From positions 1 through 64,000 of the forward strand of contig JAJFGG010000097.1 in assembly GCA_021776235.1 (NCBI GenBank): DNA of 64,000 nucleotides, written 5' to 3'. Made by a program: the position numbers and the translations under genes. Under the pieces are notes generated by a model that saw only the letters and a program-made list of their open reading frames with translations, was not told the origin of the DNA and ran no database searches. The DNA comes from Alphaproteobacteria bacterium. Lineage in GTDB: Bacteria; Pseudomonadota; Alphaproteobacteria; GCA-2731375. Shown here piece by piece: positions 34,506 to 43,445 of this stretch (position 1 is its first letter; every line of letters starts with the position of its first letter).

Positions 34506-34895
34506 TCACACGAGCAGGGGTGGTCCGCGCGGTTCACCGCCCCACTTGTCGGTGGACGAGCACCGCGGGGCCCTTTTGGGCATAATTGCGAACGGGACGC
34601 CTGGCGCCGTGGCGGCGCTGGCGGTGGTGGTCAGGCCGATGTACATGCCGCAGCCAAAAAAATGGGCGCAACCTGAACCTTCATGGCCTTGCTGCGCCGG
34701 CGTTCCGTCCTGATCCAGGCGAACGGTCTTGTAGCCGTCCGGGGTACAGATTACGACGGACTCGCTGGCATTGGCGGCCTTTGCCATAACCATGGCCGGC
34801 AGCAGGGCGTTGAGGCAAAGCGAAAACGCCGCAATCAAAACGATCACGCGCCGGCGAAGGCTGTTGCTTCGGTATTTTGCCTGCCTGTGGGTCAT
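34506..34895 (-). CDS. DUF2946-like small exported protein
   Basis: 129 residues. N-terminal helix VIVLIAAFSLCLNALLPAMV, then VVICTPDGYKTVRLDQDG and a Cys/His cluster GCAHFFGCGMYIG. The CTPDG...Cys-x-Cys-type arrangement resembles DUF2946 proteins found with copper genes. It heads the copper cluster on the minus strand. Function not known; metal binding is plausible. Confidence 0.65.
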   Translation of the reverse strand: MTHRQAKYRSNSLRRRVIVLIAAFSLCLNALLPAMVMAKAANASESVVICTPDGYKTVRLDQDGTPAQQGHEGSGCAHFFGCGMYIGLTTTASAATAPGVPFAIMPKRAPRCSSTDKWGGEPRGPPLLV

Positions 34896-34953
34896 GGTGG
34901 CTACAAAATAGCCTGTCGAAATTGGTTGGGCAATGATTTAGCCCGGAGGTGCT

Positions 34954-36618
34954 CTAAATTGGCTCTAGAGCCAGAGTCTTGGCGGCGGTCAGTGTAAAGC
35001 CTTCATAACCTTTGGCGGCGATCTCGTCGCAAACTTGCTTGTAGCGGTCAAAGCCGCCCACATAGGGCATGAAAATACGCGGTTTGCCCGGAATGTTGGC
35101 GCCCATATACCAGGAATTTGCCAGGGGATAGAGAGTTGAATTGGCGACTTCATTGTTGTGCGCCACCCAGGAGTCCTCTGCCGCCTGGGTGGTCTCGATG
35201 CGCACCAGGCGATGGCTCTCCATATAACCAAGACAATCGACGATCCAGTCGGTGTGCTGTTCGCAGGCGAGGATCATCTGGGCCTTGACCGAAGGGCTCT
35301 GGGGACCGGTGATCAGGAACATGTTGGGGAAGCCCGCTATCATCAGGCCGAGGTTGGAGCGCGGGCCGTCAGCCCATTTATCCTTCAGGCTTGCACCGGC
35401 TGCACCGTGCAGGTCGATATCCAGCAGGGCGCCGGTCATGGCATCGAAGCCGGTGGCGAAGACAATGGCGTCGAAGTCGTACTCCGCCTCGGTGGTGCGC
35501 AGGCCCGCGGGCGTAATCTCCTCGATCGGCGCGCTGCGGGCATCGACCAAAGTGACGTTATCGCGGTTGTAGGTCTCGTAATAGCCGGTATCGAGGATCA
35601 GACGCTTGGTGCCGATAGGATGATCCCTGGGCAGCAGCAATTCGGCCACCGCAGGGTCATTGACCAATCCGCGGATCTTCCTGCGCACGAATTCCGCCGC
35701 TGTGTCGTTGGCCGCCTTGTTCAGCAACAGGTCATTATAGGCGTAGAGGAAACTAATGGAGCCGCCTTCGGCCCATTTTGCCTCGTAGGCGGCATCGCGC
35801 TCTTCTTGGGTGGCTTCGAGCGCCGATTTCACCGGCGGCGGATGGCCGGCGATGCCGAACGGCGTCGCCAGGGCCGCCCGGCGGCGTTCCGCGTATTCCG
35901 CCTTTTGCCGCTGTTCCGTGCCGGCGTCCAGGGCTGCGTTGCGGGCCGGCAGGATGAAGTTCGCAGTGCGTTGAAAAACGTGCAGATGTTTGGCCTGCTT
36001 GGCGATCAGCGGGATTGACTGTACGCCGGACGAACCGGTGCCGATGACACCGACCCGAAGTCCAGTGAAGTCCACGCCCTCATGGGGCCACAGGCCGGTG
36101 TGGTACCACTTGCCCGCGAAGCTCTGCAGTCCGGGGAAGTCCGGCACCCTGGGGGTAGACAGATTGCCGGTCGCCATGATGCAGAACCGGGCCGATACCG
36201 CACCGTGCCGGTCGGTCTGCAAAGTCCAATGGTTGCTTGCCGCATCGAAGTGGCCAGAAATGACGCGGGTGTCAAAGCGGATATCGCGGCGCAGATCGAA
36301 GCGGTCGGCGACATGGTTGACGTAGCGCAGGATCTCCGGCTGGGTGCCGTAGCGTTCGGGCCAATGCCATTCCTGTTGCAGGTCATCGGAGAACGAATAG
36401 GAATACTCCATGCTTTCGACGTCGCAACGGCAGCCCGGATAGCGGTTCCAATACCAGGTGCCGCCCACGTCGCCGCCGGCCTCGAAGACCCCGACGTTGA
36501 GGCCCAGTCCGCGCAGGCGATGCAGCGCATAAAGCCCGCCGACCCCCGCACCGACCACGATGGCATCGAATTCCGTGGCCGGTTTTTCACTCACTGATGC
36601 GCTTGCTTGCCATGACAT
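34954..36618 (-). CDS. Flavin-containing (Baeyer-Villiger-type) monooxygenase
   Basis: 554 residues from the ATG at 36618 (GGGAGAG upstream); the 36666 start lacks a site. Two Rossmann motifs, VVGAGVGGLYALHRL for FAD and GVIGTGSSGVQSIP for NADPH, flank the BVMO fingerprint FAGKWYHTGLWP. Such enzymes insert oxygen into ketones or oxygenate heteroatoms with NADPH and O2. It is the last gene of an operon led by a selenoprotein and D-amino-acid enzymes. Substrate unknown. Confidence 0.88.
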   Translation of the reverse strand: MSWQASASVSEKPATEFDAIVVGAGVGGLYALHRLRGLGLNVGVFEAGGDVGGTWYWNRYPGCRCDVESMEYSYSFSDDLQQEWHWPERYGTQPEILRYVNHVADRFDLRRDIRFDTRVISGHFDAASNHWTLQTDRHGAVSARFCIMATGNLSTPRVPDFPGLQSFAGKWYHTGLWPHEGVDFTGLRVGVIGTGSSGVQSIPLIAKQAKHLHVFQRTANFILPARNAALDAGTEQRQKAEYAERRRAALATPFGIAGHPPPVKSALEATQEERDAAYEAKWAEGGSISFLYAYNDLLLNKAANDTAAEFVRRKIRGLVNDPAVAELLLPRDHPIGTKRLILDTGYYETYNRDNVTLVDARSAPIEEITPAGLRTTEAEYDFDAIVFATGFDAMTGALLDIDLHGAAGASLKDKWADGPRSNLGLMIAGFPNMFLITGPQSPSVKAQMILACEQHTDWIVDCLGYMESHRLVRIETTQAAEDSWVAHNNEVANSTLYPLANSWYMGANIPGKPRIFMPYVGGFDRYKQVCDEIAAKGYEGFTLTAAKTLALEPI

Positions 36619-36709
36619 GGCGGGCTCTCCCAGAATAATAAAATCCGAACCGGGCTTCCCCGACATCCTCTAAGGGCATAGCCCTGAAATTCCGGCAGTC
36701 CGTTGACCT

Positions 36710-37768
36710 TCAATTGATCTTGCCCCGGGCCGCGACGTCCTGAACGGCGACGACGGCATCGCCCTGCATCAGATGCACCTGGTCCACCATATTGCTGACC
36801 ACGCAGGCGTGGTTGGGCACTATTCTGATGCGGTCGCCGACCGAGAAGCTGCCGCTGCTGCGGCTGCAATCGAGATGGCCGTGTTCCTCGCTTACGGCGG
36901 CAATGACCACGTCCGGATGATCGACCACCAGGCCATGGCCCTCCAGGCCGAACAGATCCGTGGTCAAAATCTTGCTGCCCGCATCGATGATGGCCCGGTC
37001 CGGCGTCGGTACGCTGACCACGGTGGCCAGGACGTGCAGCGCGCAATCGGCCAATCCGCAGACACCGCGCAGCAGCAGGCTGCGATCGTTGTAGATATAG
37101 GTCCCGACGCGATACTCATCGACGATGGGGGCCAGGTGGGCCTGCCAGCAATCGGGGCTGCCGCCGCTGGAAATCGTACCGCAGGCATAGCCCGCCTCGG
37201 CCAGCTGGGCCTTGGCCGCCGTCATGAAGGTCTGTACATCAGCCGTTCCACCGGTGGCCGGATAGGTCATCAGACCGGCGAAGCGCAGGCCCATGCTTTG
37301 CCCGATCTGTTGCGCCAGTTCGACGGCGGCCTCGGGCGTTTGTACGCCGCAACGGCCAGCCCCGGTATCGCATTCGATCAACACCGCGAGGGGCTTTTCG
37401 GCGTCCGCAAAGGCGCCGCTCAAGCCTTCGACGACGGTTCCGTTGTCCACGGTTACGGACAGTTTGATCTCGTCGTGCAGTTTGCGCAGCCGCGCCAGTT
37501 TGGCGGCGCCAAGGATATTGTAGGTAACCAGGATATTGTCCAAACCAGCGGCAGCCATGACCTCCGCCTCGCCAATTTTCTGACAGGTGATGCCGACCGC
37601 GCCGGTTTCCATCTGCGCCTTGGCGAGGCTGGGCAACTTGTGGGTTTTGATATGCGGCCGCAAGGCCAGGTCATGCTCGTCACAATAGGCCTGATAGGTC
37701 TGGATATTGTGTTCCACCACATCCAGGTCGATCACCACGGCCGGGGTGTCGATTTGGTCTATCGTCAT
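36710..37768 (-). CDS. D-threonine aldolase / DSD1-like PLP enzyme
   Basis: 352 residues from the ATG at 37768 (GGGAG upstream). The fold-III PLP Lys is in LRPHIKTHKLPSLAKAQ near the N-terminus, followed by GAVGITCQKIGEAEVMAAAG and LIECDTGAGRCGVQT. The C-terminal metal-binding beta domain has VVDHPDVVIAAVSEEHGHL and IVPNHACVVSNM with the Cys/His ligands of the DSD1 type. The family includes D-threonine aldolases and D-serine/3-hydroxyaspartate dehydratases. Located 20 bases after the N-acyl-D-amino-acid deacylase gene, which supports a D-amino-acid theme. Confidence 0.85.
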   Translation of the reverse strand: MTIDQIDTPAVVIDLDVVEHNIQTYQAYCDEHDLALRPHIKTHKLPSLAKAQMETGAVGITCQKIGEAEVMAAAGLDNILVTYNILGAAKLARLRKLHDEIKLSVTVDNGTVVEGLSGAFADAEKPLAVLIECDTGAGRCGVQTPEAAVELAQQIGQSMGLRFAGLMTYPATGGTADVQTFMTAAKAQLAEAGYACGTISSGGSPDCWQAHLAPIVDEYRVGTYIYNDRSLLLRGVCGLADCALHVLATVVSVPTPDRAIIDAGSKILTTDLFGLEGHGLVVDHPDVVIAAVSEEHGHLDCSRSSGSFSVGDRIRIVPNHACVVSNMVDQVHLMQGDAVVAVQDVAARGKIN

Positions 37769-37788
37769 GAAGAGAACTCCCAACCGGC

Positions 37789-39258
37789 TTAATGGTTCCT
37801 GACCACCCGGCCCGACCGTCCGGGGCCAAGATCGCCCTGCCGTAACGACAGGGCGCCGTTGACCAGCACATAATCAATACCGGCGGCTTGCTGCACCGGA
37901 TCTTCATAGGTCGCCAGGTCGATGATCCGCTCGGGATCGAACACCACCAGATCCGCATAGGCGCCCTCGCGGATAACGCCGCGATCCCTCAGGCCAAATG
38001 TTTTCGCGGGCAGCCCGGTCATTTTATGGATTGCGGTCGCCAGATCGAACAGACCCAGATCACGGCAATAATGGCCCAGGACCCGTGGAAATGTGCCCCA
38101 CAGGCGGGGATGGGGATGTTCATCATGGGGCAGGCCGTCAGAGCCGATCATGGTGGGCGGATAAGCGAGGATCCGCTGCATATCCGCCTCGTCGATCTGA
38201 AAATAGATGGCCCCGGCCGGCGCCAGCCTGGCGGCGGCATCTTGCAGAGAGCATTGCCATTCCCCTGCGATGTCGCTCAGGTCCCGGCCCTTGGCCTCCG
38301 GATAGGGTTGCGAGGTGGTGATCATGATGCGGATCTGATCGCTGACCCAATCGGGATCCAGCACCGTGGAGCCGGCGGCATAGGGATAGGCGTCCAGGCC
38401 CATGGTGACGGATTCGCGCGCCGTCTCGATAAATGCCAGGGTCTCGCCGCTGCGGCCCCAATTGGCGGGCCCCGAACACTTGTGGTGCGAGACCACCACG
38501 GGGACATTGGCACGCTGGGCCGTGGTCTGGGTTTCCTGGAGGGATGCCATTATCTGATCGGCTTCGTCCCGCATGTGGGTGGTATAAATGCCGCCGGTTT
38601 CCGCCAGAACTTCGGCCAAGGCGATGACTTCCGCCGTATCGGCGGCGTGGGAGGTTTTGTAGTGCAGACCGGTGCTGAGGCCGATGGCGCCGGCGGCAAG
38701 TGAGGCGGCCAGTTTGTCCCGCATGTCGGCGATTTCAACCGCCGTCGCGCTCCGGTCCACGTCATCCATGCGGCCGACCCGCAGGGTGCCGTGACCGACC
38801 AGGGCAGCAACATTGACGCTGGGCCGGGCTGTCTCTACCGCCGCCAGATACCCCGCCATGCTGCCAAATTGAAAGCTGTCGCGGCCGCCCAGCAAATTCA
38901 GGGGCGGCGGCGGATCGATGTCGGTGATCGGGGCCAGCGAGATACCGCAGTTGCCCACAATCACCGTGGTCACACCTTGGCTGATCTTCGCCGGCATGGC
39001 GGGATCGATCAATACTGCATTGTCGTCATGGGTATGCACATCGATAAAGCCCGGCGCCAGCACCCGGTTGGCGGCATCGATATCCAGCAGCCCATGCCAA
39101 TTGGCGCTGTCTTCCGGTGCCGCGATCGCCGCGATCCGCTCGCCCGTTATGGCGACATCCATTGCCCGGGCCGGGGCGCCGGTGCCGTCGAGGACTTGGC
39201 CGCCGCGGATCACGGCATCAAATTGTTTCGTTTCCGTTTCGCCCGCCGCGTCGCTCAT
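37789..39258 (-). CDS. N-acyl-D-amino-acid deacylase (D-aminoacylase) family
   Basis: 489 residues; GGGAGC precedes the ATG. Amidohydrolase motifs: VLAPGFIDVHTHDD (metal HxH), VIVGNCGIS, LVGHGTLR, GLSTGLHY and TTHMRDEADQ, and VVVSHHKCSGPANWG. The C-terminus has DLVVFDPERIIDL. This arrangement is the D-aminoacylase/N-acyl-D-glutamate deacylase group, zinc enzymes releasing D-amino acids from N-acyl forms. It follows the selenoprotein gene by 34 bases. Confidence 0.9.
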   Translation of the reverse strand: MSDAAGETETKQFDAVIRGGQVLDGTGAPARAMDVAITGERIAAIAAPEDSANWHGLLDIDAANRVLAPGFIDVHTHDDNAVLIDPAMPAKISQGVTTVIVGNCGISLAPITDIDPPPPLNLLGGRDSFQFGSMAGYLAAVETARPSVNVAALVGHGTLRVGRMDDVDRSATAVEIADMRDKLAASLAAGAIGLSTGLHYKTSHAADTAEVIALAEVLAETGGIYTTHMRDEADQIMASLQETQTTAQRANVPVVVSHHKCSGPANWGRSGETLAFIETARESVTMGLDAYPYAAGSTVLDPDWVSDQIRIMITTSQPYPEAKGRDLSDIAGEWQCSLQDAAARLAPAGAIYFQIDEADMQRILAYPPTMIGSDGLPHDEHPHPRLWGTFPRVLGHYCRDLGLFDLATAIHKMTGLPAKTFGLRDRGVIREGAYADLVVFDPERIIDLATYEDPVQQAAGIDYVLVNGALSLRQGDLGPGRSGRVVRNH

Positions 39259-39292
39259 TTATGCTCCCATCGTGAAAATCGACCAGCCGGCC

Positions 39293-40174
39293 TTAAACCT
39301 TGCCTTCGTCTTTCAAGGCCTTGTAGCGCTTTTTCGCTTCGATCCAGTCATCGTAGGCATCGCCCTCCAGGAACGGTTGTTCGTCCGAGAAGATCAGCCG
39401 CTTCCAATCGTCGCCGCCGGGCCATTGCAGGGGGGCTTGTACGGTACTGCGCGGCGCCGTGGCGTTTTCCAATTGCGCCAGGGCCAGCTCAAAGACCTGT
39501 TGTTGTTCGGCCACCTGAAACGGCCGGCCGCAGGGATTGCCCAGGGGATAGTCAACGAAGACCAGGCGGGCCACACCGCAATATTCGACAATATCGCGGG
39601 CATTGGCGATTAAGACCGTGGGAATGCCGTTTTCTTCCAGGTACCGGGCGACCAGACTCACGGTCTGGTGGCAGACCGGTCAGACCGGCGTCAGGATAAC
39701 CGCGTCGACCTTGTCCTCGCGGCAGCGGCGCAGCACTTCCGGCCCGTCCACGGTCAGGGTGCGGCGGTGGCTGTAGGCGGTAAAGACACCATGCAGCCGC
39801 GGCGCCACACTGCCAATTCGGCCATTCGCCGCCGCCTCTTGCAGGCGCGTGATCGGGAAGTAGCTGTCGACATCATCCAGGTTGGTGGCGTATTTGTCGT
39901 AATGCTCCTGGCGGCTGTATAGCCGATCCAGGGGCGTGTCGGCGGCAATGGAGTAGACGTTGCCAACGAACAGTTGCTCGGCGTGATTTTCGTCATCGCC
40001 CTCGCCGCGCACGGTAACGTCCGAGGTCGAGACCAGAGATATTCGGGCCTCCGATAAAGGCTTATCCAGTCTGGTAAAGGGGACTTCGTCAAAATGGGCC
40101 CACACATAGGGCTTTTCATATCCCTGACCGAGGTAGTATTCCCGCGTTTTGTCGATATATTTTACATGGGACAC
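39293..40174 (-). CDS. GrdB/PrdB-family selenoprotein with in-frame UGA (Sec165)
   Basis: Two same-frame segments of 164 and 128 codons are joined by a TGA at 39680-39682. Reading it as selenocysteine gives a 293-residue protein with LTPV-U-PVCHQTVSLVARYLE, a UxxC redox motif. The N-terminus (KTREYYLGQGYEKPYVWAHFD) and the post-UGA IPTVLIANARDIVEYCG match the glycine/sarcosine/betaine/D-proline reductase selenoprotein B family, whose members carry Sec or Cys at this place. Start is GTG with AAGGAA upstream. A SECIS-like hairpin follows the UGA. Genes for Sec synthesis are not in the window. First gene of a four-gene operon. Confidence 0.82.
39644..39679 (-). promoter_or_regulatory. Candidate bacterial SECIS hairpin
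   Basis: Directly 3' of the UGA on the minus strand: CCGG, 7 bases, CCAGAC, loop CGTGA, GTCTGG, 4 bases, CCGG. The six-base-pair upper stem and outer CCGG/CCGG stem place the loop 18 bases after the UGA, with G second in the loop, as bacterial SECIS rules expect. A competing 7 bp hairpin (CGGTCTG/CAGACCG) could also form. Confidence 0.65.
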
Positions 40175-40276
40175 TATAGGTTCCTTCGTTTGGTCTGATG
40201 CGGATGCCGTTATGGCGCGGCGACGCCCAGTTTGGGCGCAAGCGCGCGTGTGACGGCAAGCAAATGGGATTTTGCC

Positions 40277-40966
40277 ATGTTAAGCCTGTTTTTGGCCAGC
40301 TTGTTGTTCCTGGCAATTCACGCCTTTATTTCCGGCACCTCTCTGCGCGCCAAGCTGGTCGCCAAACTGGGCGAGAAGCTCTATATGGCAGCCTTCGCCA
40401 CCCTCTCGGCGGGCGCGCTGTTTTGGCTGATTTTGTCATATGGCGCAGCGCCCCATGTGGAATTGTGGGCCGATATCACCGGCCTGCAGCATTTGTCCAT
40501 GTTGTTGATGCTGATCGCCATTGTCCTGGCAGTGCTGGCTTTCAGTACGCCGAACCCCACGGCGACAGGGGGTGACGGCGCCTTGAAGCGGGAACAGGCG
40601 GCCAGGGGCATCATCAAGGTTACGCGGCATCCCTTTCTGGTCGGGGTCAGCTTTTGGGCCCTGGCCCATATTCTGGCCAATGGCCACCTGGCATCGTTGA
40701 TATTCTTTGGCGGTTTCCTGGCCCTGTCCCTGATTGGCCCGCCTCAGATCGATGCCAAACGGGCCGCCAAATTCCCCGAAGACTGGCCCCGGTTCCTGGC
40801 CCAGACCTCCTGGCTGCCGTTCGCCGCCATTCTGCAGGGCCGCACCAGGGTGACCATGGCCGAGATCGGATGGGGCCGGATCGCCGGCGGCGTGGCGCTC
40901 TACCTGGTAATTCTGTTGCTGTTGCATCAATGGGCCTTTGGCGTCACGCCCCACCCCTTCCCATAA
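40277..40966 (+). CDS. NnrU family membrane protein
   Basis: 229 residues from the ATG at 40277, with no strong ribosome binding site. About six hydrophobic helices, and the family block RGIIKVTRHPFLVGVSFWAL with GPPQIDAKRAAKFPEDWPRF. NnrU proteins are inner-membrane proteins linked to nitric oxide/nitrite metabolism or carotenoid isomerase-like chemistry. Divergent from the selenoprotein operon (about 100 bases between starts) and followed by hemN. Confidence 0.85.
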   Translation: MLSLFLASLLFLAIHAFISGTSLRAKLVAKLGEKLYMAAFATLSAGALFWLILSYGAAPHVELWADITGLQHLSMLLMLIAIVLAVLAFSTPNPTATGGDGALKREQAARGIIKVTRHPFLVGVSFWALAHILANGHLASLIFFGGFLALSLIGPPQIDAKRAAKFPEDWPRFLAQTSWLPFAAILQGRTRVTMAEIGWGRIAGGVALYLVILLLLHQWAFGVTPHPFP

Positions 40967-41067
40967 AGGGAGATTTCTTTACCATTGGCAGGTAAACTTG
41001 ATAATCGCTTGCAGTTGGCCGGTCGGCGTGGAATGTGTCGGCACCGGATTATGGAGACCTGAGGGCC

Positions 41068-42426
41068 ATGGATTCTGCTGTCCTTCTAAAATATGACCAG
41101 CGTGTACCGCGCTATACCTCCTATCCAACGGCGGTCCAGTTCACTGATCAGGTGGGCCCGGAGCAACACGCCCAATGGTTGGGTGAAGTGGGCCGGGAGG
41201 AACCGGTTTCACTATATGTCCACGTCCCGTTTTGCGAGGTATTGTGCTGGTATTGCGGCTGCAATACCCAGGTGGGCCGGCATCAGAATACGTTCGAAAA
41301 CTATACCGATCTGGTCTGCCGGGAAATTGACATGGCGGCGGCGCACCTGCACACCAAGCCACGGGCGGCGGCAGTGCACTGGGGCGGCGGCACGCCCAGC
41401 AGCATCGGGCCCGCGCGCATGGCCCGGATCATGGCCAAATTGCGCCAGCATTTCGACTTTTTGCCCGATGCGGAAATTGCCGTGGAAATGGACCCCCGGG
41501 TTCTCTCTGCCGATGATATTGTCACGCTGACCCGTGACATGGGCGTCAATCGGACCTCCATCGGGGTGCAGGATTTCGACGCCGAGGTGCAGCGGGCGGT
41601 GAACCGGGTACAGCCCTATGAACTGGTGGCCGAGACAGTGAAGAATTTGCGGGCCGGGGGCATTGCCGATCTGAATCTGGATCTGATGTACGGCCTGCCG
41701 TTTCAGCGCCAGGATAATTTTGGCACCTCAGCCGACCTGGCGGTTGGTCTGGCGCCGGAGCGGATGACCCTGTTCGGCTATGCCCATGTGCCCTGGATGT
41801 TCTCGCACATGAAGTTGATCAAGGATGAAGATCTGCCGAATGCGGAAGAGCGCCTGACCCTGTTCGACGAGGCCCTGCAACGGCTGAATGCGGCCGGTTA
41901 TATCCACATCGGTCTGGATCATTTTTCCAAGGCCGGTTCGGAAATGGCGGTGGCCCAAGAGGAAGGCCGCTTGCACCGCAATTTTCAGGGCTATACCACC
42001 GACACCGCCAAGACCCTTCTGGCCTTTGGCGCCTCGGCCATTTCCACCCTGCCCAGCGGCTTCATCCAGAATAAATCCGCCGCCAGGGCCTATATGCAGG
42101 CCATCAAGGACGGCGGTCTGGCCACTGCCCGCGGCGTCGGCCTCAGCGACGAGGACCGCCTGCGCTCCCATATTATCGAGCGTTTGATGTGCGACTTCCA
42201 GATCGACCTGGAAGCGATCTGCGATCAATACAACGTGCCGGTCAGGCATCTCGCGGATGATATGGACAAGCTGCGGCCCCTGATCGACGATGATCTGGTG
42301 GCGGTGGACGGCTGGCGCGTCGATGTGCTGCCCCGGGGCCGCATGCTGGTGCGCATGGCCTGCGCCGCCTTTGATCAATATCACGCGCCCGACCCGGAGA
42401 AACCGGCCCACGCCCGGGCCATTTAA
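41068..42426 (+). CDS. hemN: Oxygen-independent coproporphyrinogen III dehydrogenase
   Basis: 452 residues from the ATG at 41068 (GAGGG upstream); a GTG at 41035 would add 11 residues. The N-terminus KYDQRVPRYTSYPTA is typical. Radical-SAM cysteines are CEVLCWYCGC (CxxxCxxC), followed by GGGTPSSIG and EMDPR. It converts coproporphyrinogen III to protoporphyrinogen IX without O2. Presence argues for growth at low oxygen, which fits the oxygen-independent heterocycle operon. Confidence 0.93.
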   Translation: MDSAVLLKYDQRVPRYTSYPTAVQFTDQVGPEQHAQWLGEVGREEPVSLYVHVPFCEVLCWYCGCNTQVGRHQNTFENYTDLVCREIDMAAAHLHTKPRAAAVHWGGGTPSSIGPARMARIMAKLRQHFDFLPDAEIAVEMDPRVLSADDIVTLTRDMGVNRTSIGVQDFDAEVQRAVNRVQPYELVAETVKNLRAGGIADLNLDLMYGLPFQRQDNFGTSADLAVGLAPERMTLFGYAHVPWMFSHMKLIKDEDLPNAEERLTLFDEALQRLNAAGYIHIGLDHFSKAGSEMAVAQEEGRLHRNFQGYTTDTAKTLLAFGASAISTLPSGFIQNKSAARAYMQAIKDGGLATARGVGLSDEDRLRSHIIERLMCDFQIDLEAICDQYNVPVRHLADDMDKLRPLIDDDLVAVDGWRVDVLPRGRMLVRMACAAFDQYHAPDPEKPAHARAI

Positions 42427-42440
42427 CGGGACCTAGGGCC

Positions 42441-43280
42441 ATGCGCCGGCGACAGCGGTTTTGTCTGGCATTGCTTTCCGGGCTTTTGCTTGGTGCATGC
42501 GTCACGGCCGGCCCACCGACCGGCCCGGTGGCGGCGACATTTCAGAAGGCAGCCGTCCGCGCGCCGGAAAACCTGCTGGGTAAAGCCGGGCGCGAAATCG
42601 ACCAGGCCGCATTCCGGGCTGAAGACGCCGCCTTCGAGCAGCGCCGCCGGCCCCGCTATCCCGAGGGTCGATTGCAGTTTCTGGCAAGCAATGTTCCGCC
42701 CGGGGTTAAACTGCCGCTGATCGTCTATTTCCATGGTTGCGCCGGCATAGTCAGAGCCAGTATCGGCCACCTGCGCTGGTTGGCGACACTGGATGATTTT
42801 GCCGTCATCGCACCGGATTCCTTTGCCCGTCAGCGGCCGGAGTATTGTTTCCGGAACTTCACGGTGAATCTTGCGATCCGGCACGACGTCAGGCAGATGC
42901 GCCTGGCGGAACTGGAAAACGCCATGGCCCAGATCGCCAAGCTGCCCTGGGTCGACAAGGACAACATTTTTCTGATGGGCCATTCCCAGGGCGGCGGCGT
43001 GGTCGCCGCCTACGACGGGCCCATGAAAGTGCGGGGCCGTATCATTCTCAACGGCTATTGCAATGACGTATGGGGTAACGGCCTGCGCGATGACGAGGCC
43101 CTGCTGACCTTCGATACTGGGCGGGACCCTTGGTTTCGGACCTATCCATCCGAATGCCGCGCCTTCGTGCTGCGTCGTGACAATGGAAAATCCATCTACG
43201 AAGGCAATGGCGTGACCCATGATCTGGTGCTGAGCCATTGGCCCGAGGTCAAGGCGTTCCTGACCGAAAATCGCCGTTAG
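42441..43280 (+). CDS. Lipoprotein alpha/beta hydrolase
   Basis: 279 residues. The signal peptide ends in a lipobox (LLLGAC). The hydrolase core has FHGCAGIVRA (oxyanion region), the nucleophile elbow GHSQGGG, and a likely catalytic His in GVTHDLVLSHW. Dienelactone-hydrolase-like proportions. Predicted lipid-anchored periplasmic esterase or peptidase of unknown substrate. Fourteen bases after hemN, possibly by read-through. Confidence 0.75.
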   Translation: MRRRQRFCLALLSGLLLGACVTAGPPTGPVAATFQKAAVRAPENLLGKAGREIDQAAFRAEDAAFEQRRRPRYPEGRLQFLASNVPPGVKLPLIVYFHGCAGIVRASIGHLRWLATLDDFAVIAPDSFARQRPEYCFRNFTVNLAIRHDVRQMRLAELENAMAQIAKLPWVDKDNIFLMGHSQGGGVVAAYDGPMKVRGRIILNGYCNDVWGNGLRDDEALLTFDTGRDPWFRTYPSECRAFVLRRDNGKSIYEGNGVTHDLVLSHWPEVKAFLTENRR

Positions 43281-43445
43281 CCGGTATCGGCCAGGACAGT
43301 CGCCTGAATGTCGGTCTCGTCGCGCCCACGCTTAGGAAAATACCTTGTTGGCAATCAACGTTGTATTGGGCGTATGTTCGGCGGACCCGTGTCACCCGGC
43401 GGGTAACTCAAGAAACACCCGTTTACCCACCAAAGGACAAAAACA

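Noticed and set aside
39293-39661. Separate 122-residue protein after the UGA
   Set aside because: Same frame and same family as the 164-residue part before it, no ribosome binding site, and the UGA falls on the redox position; treated as one selenoprotein.
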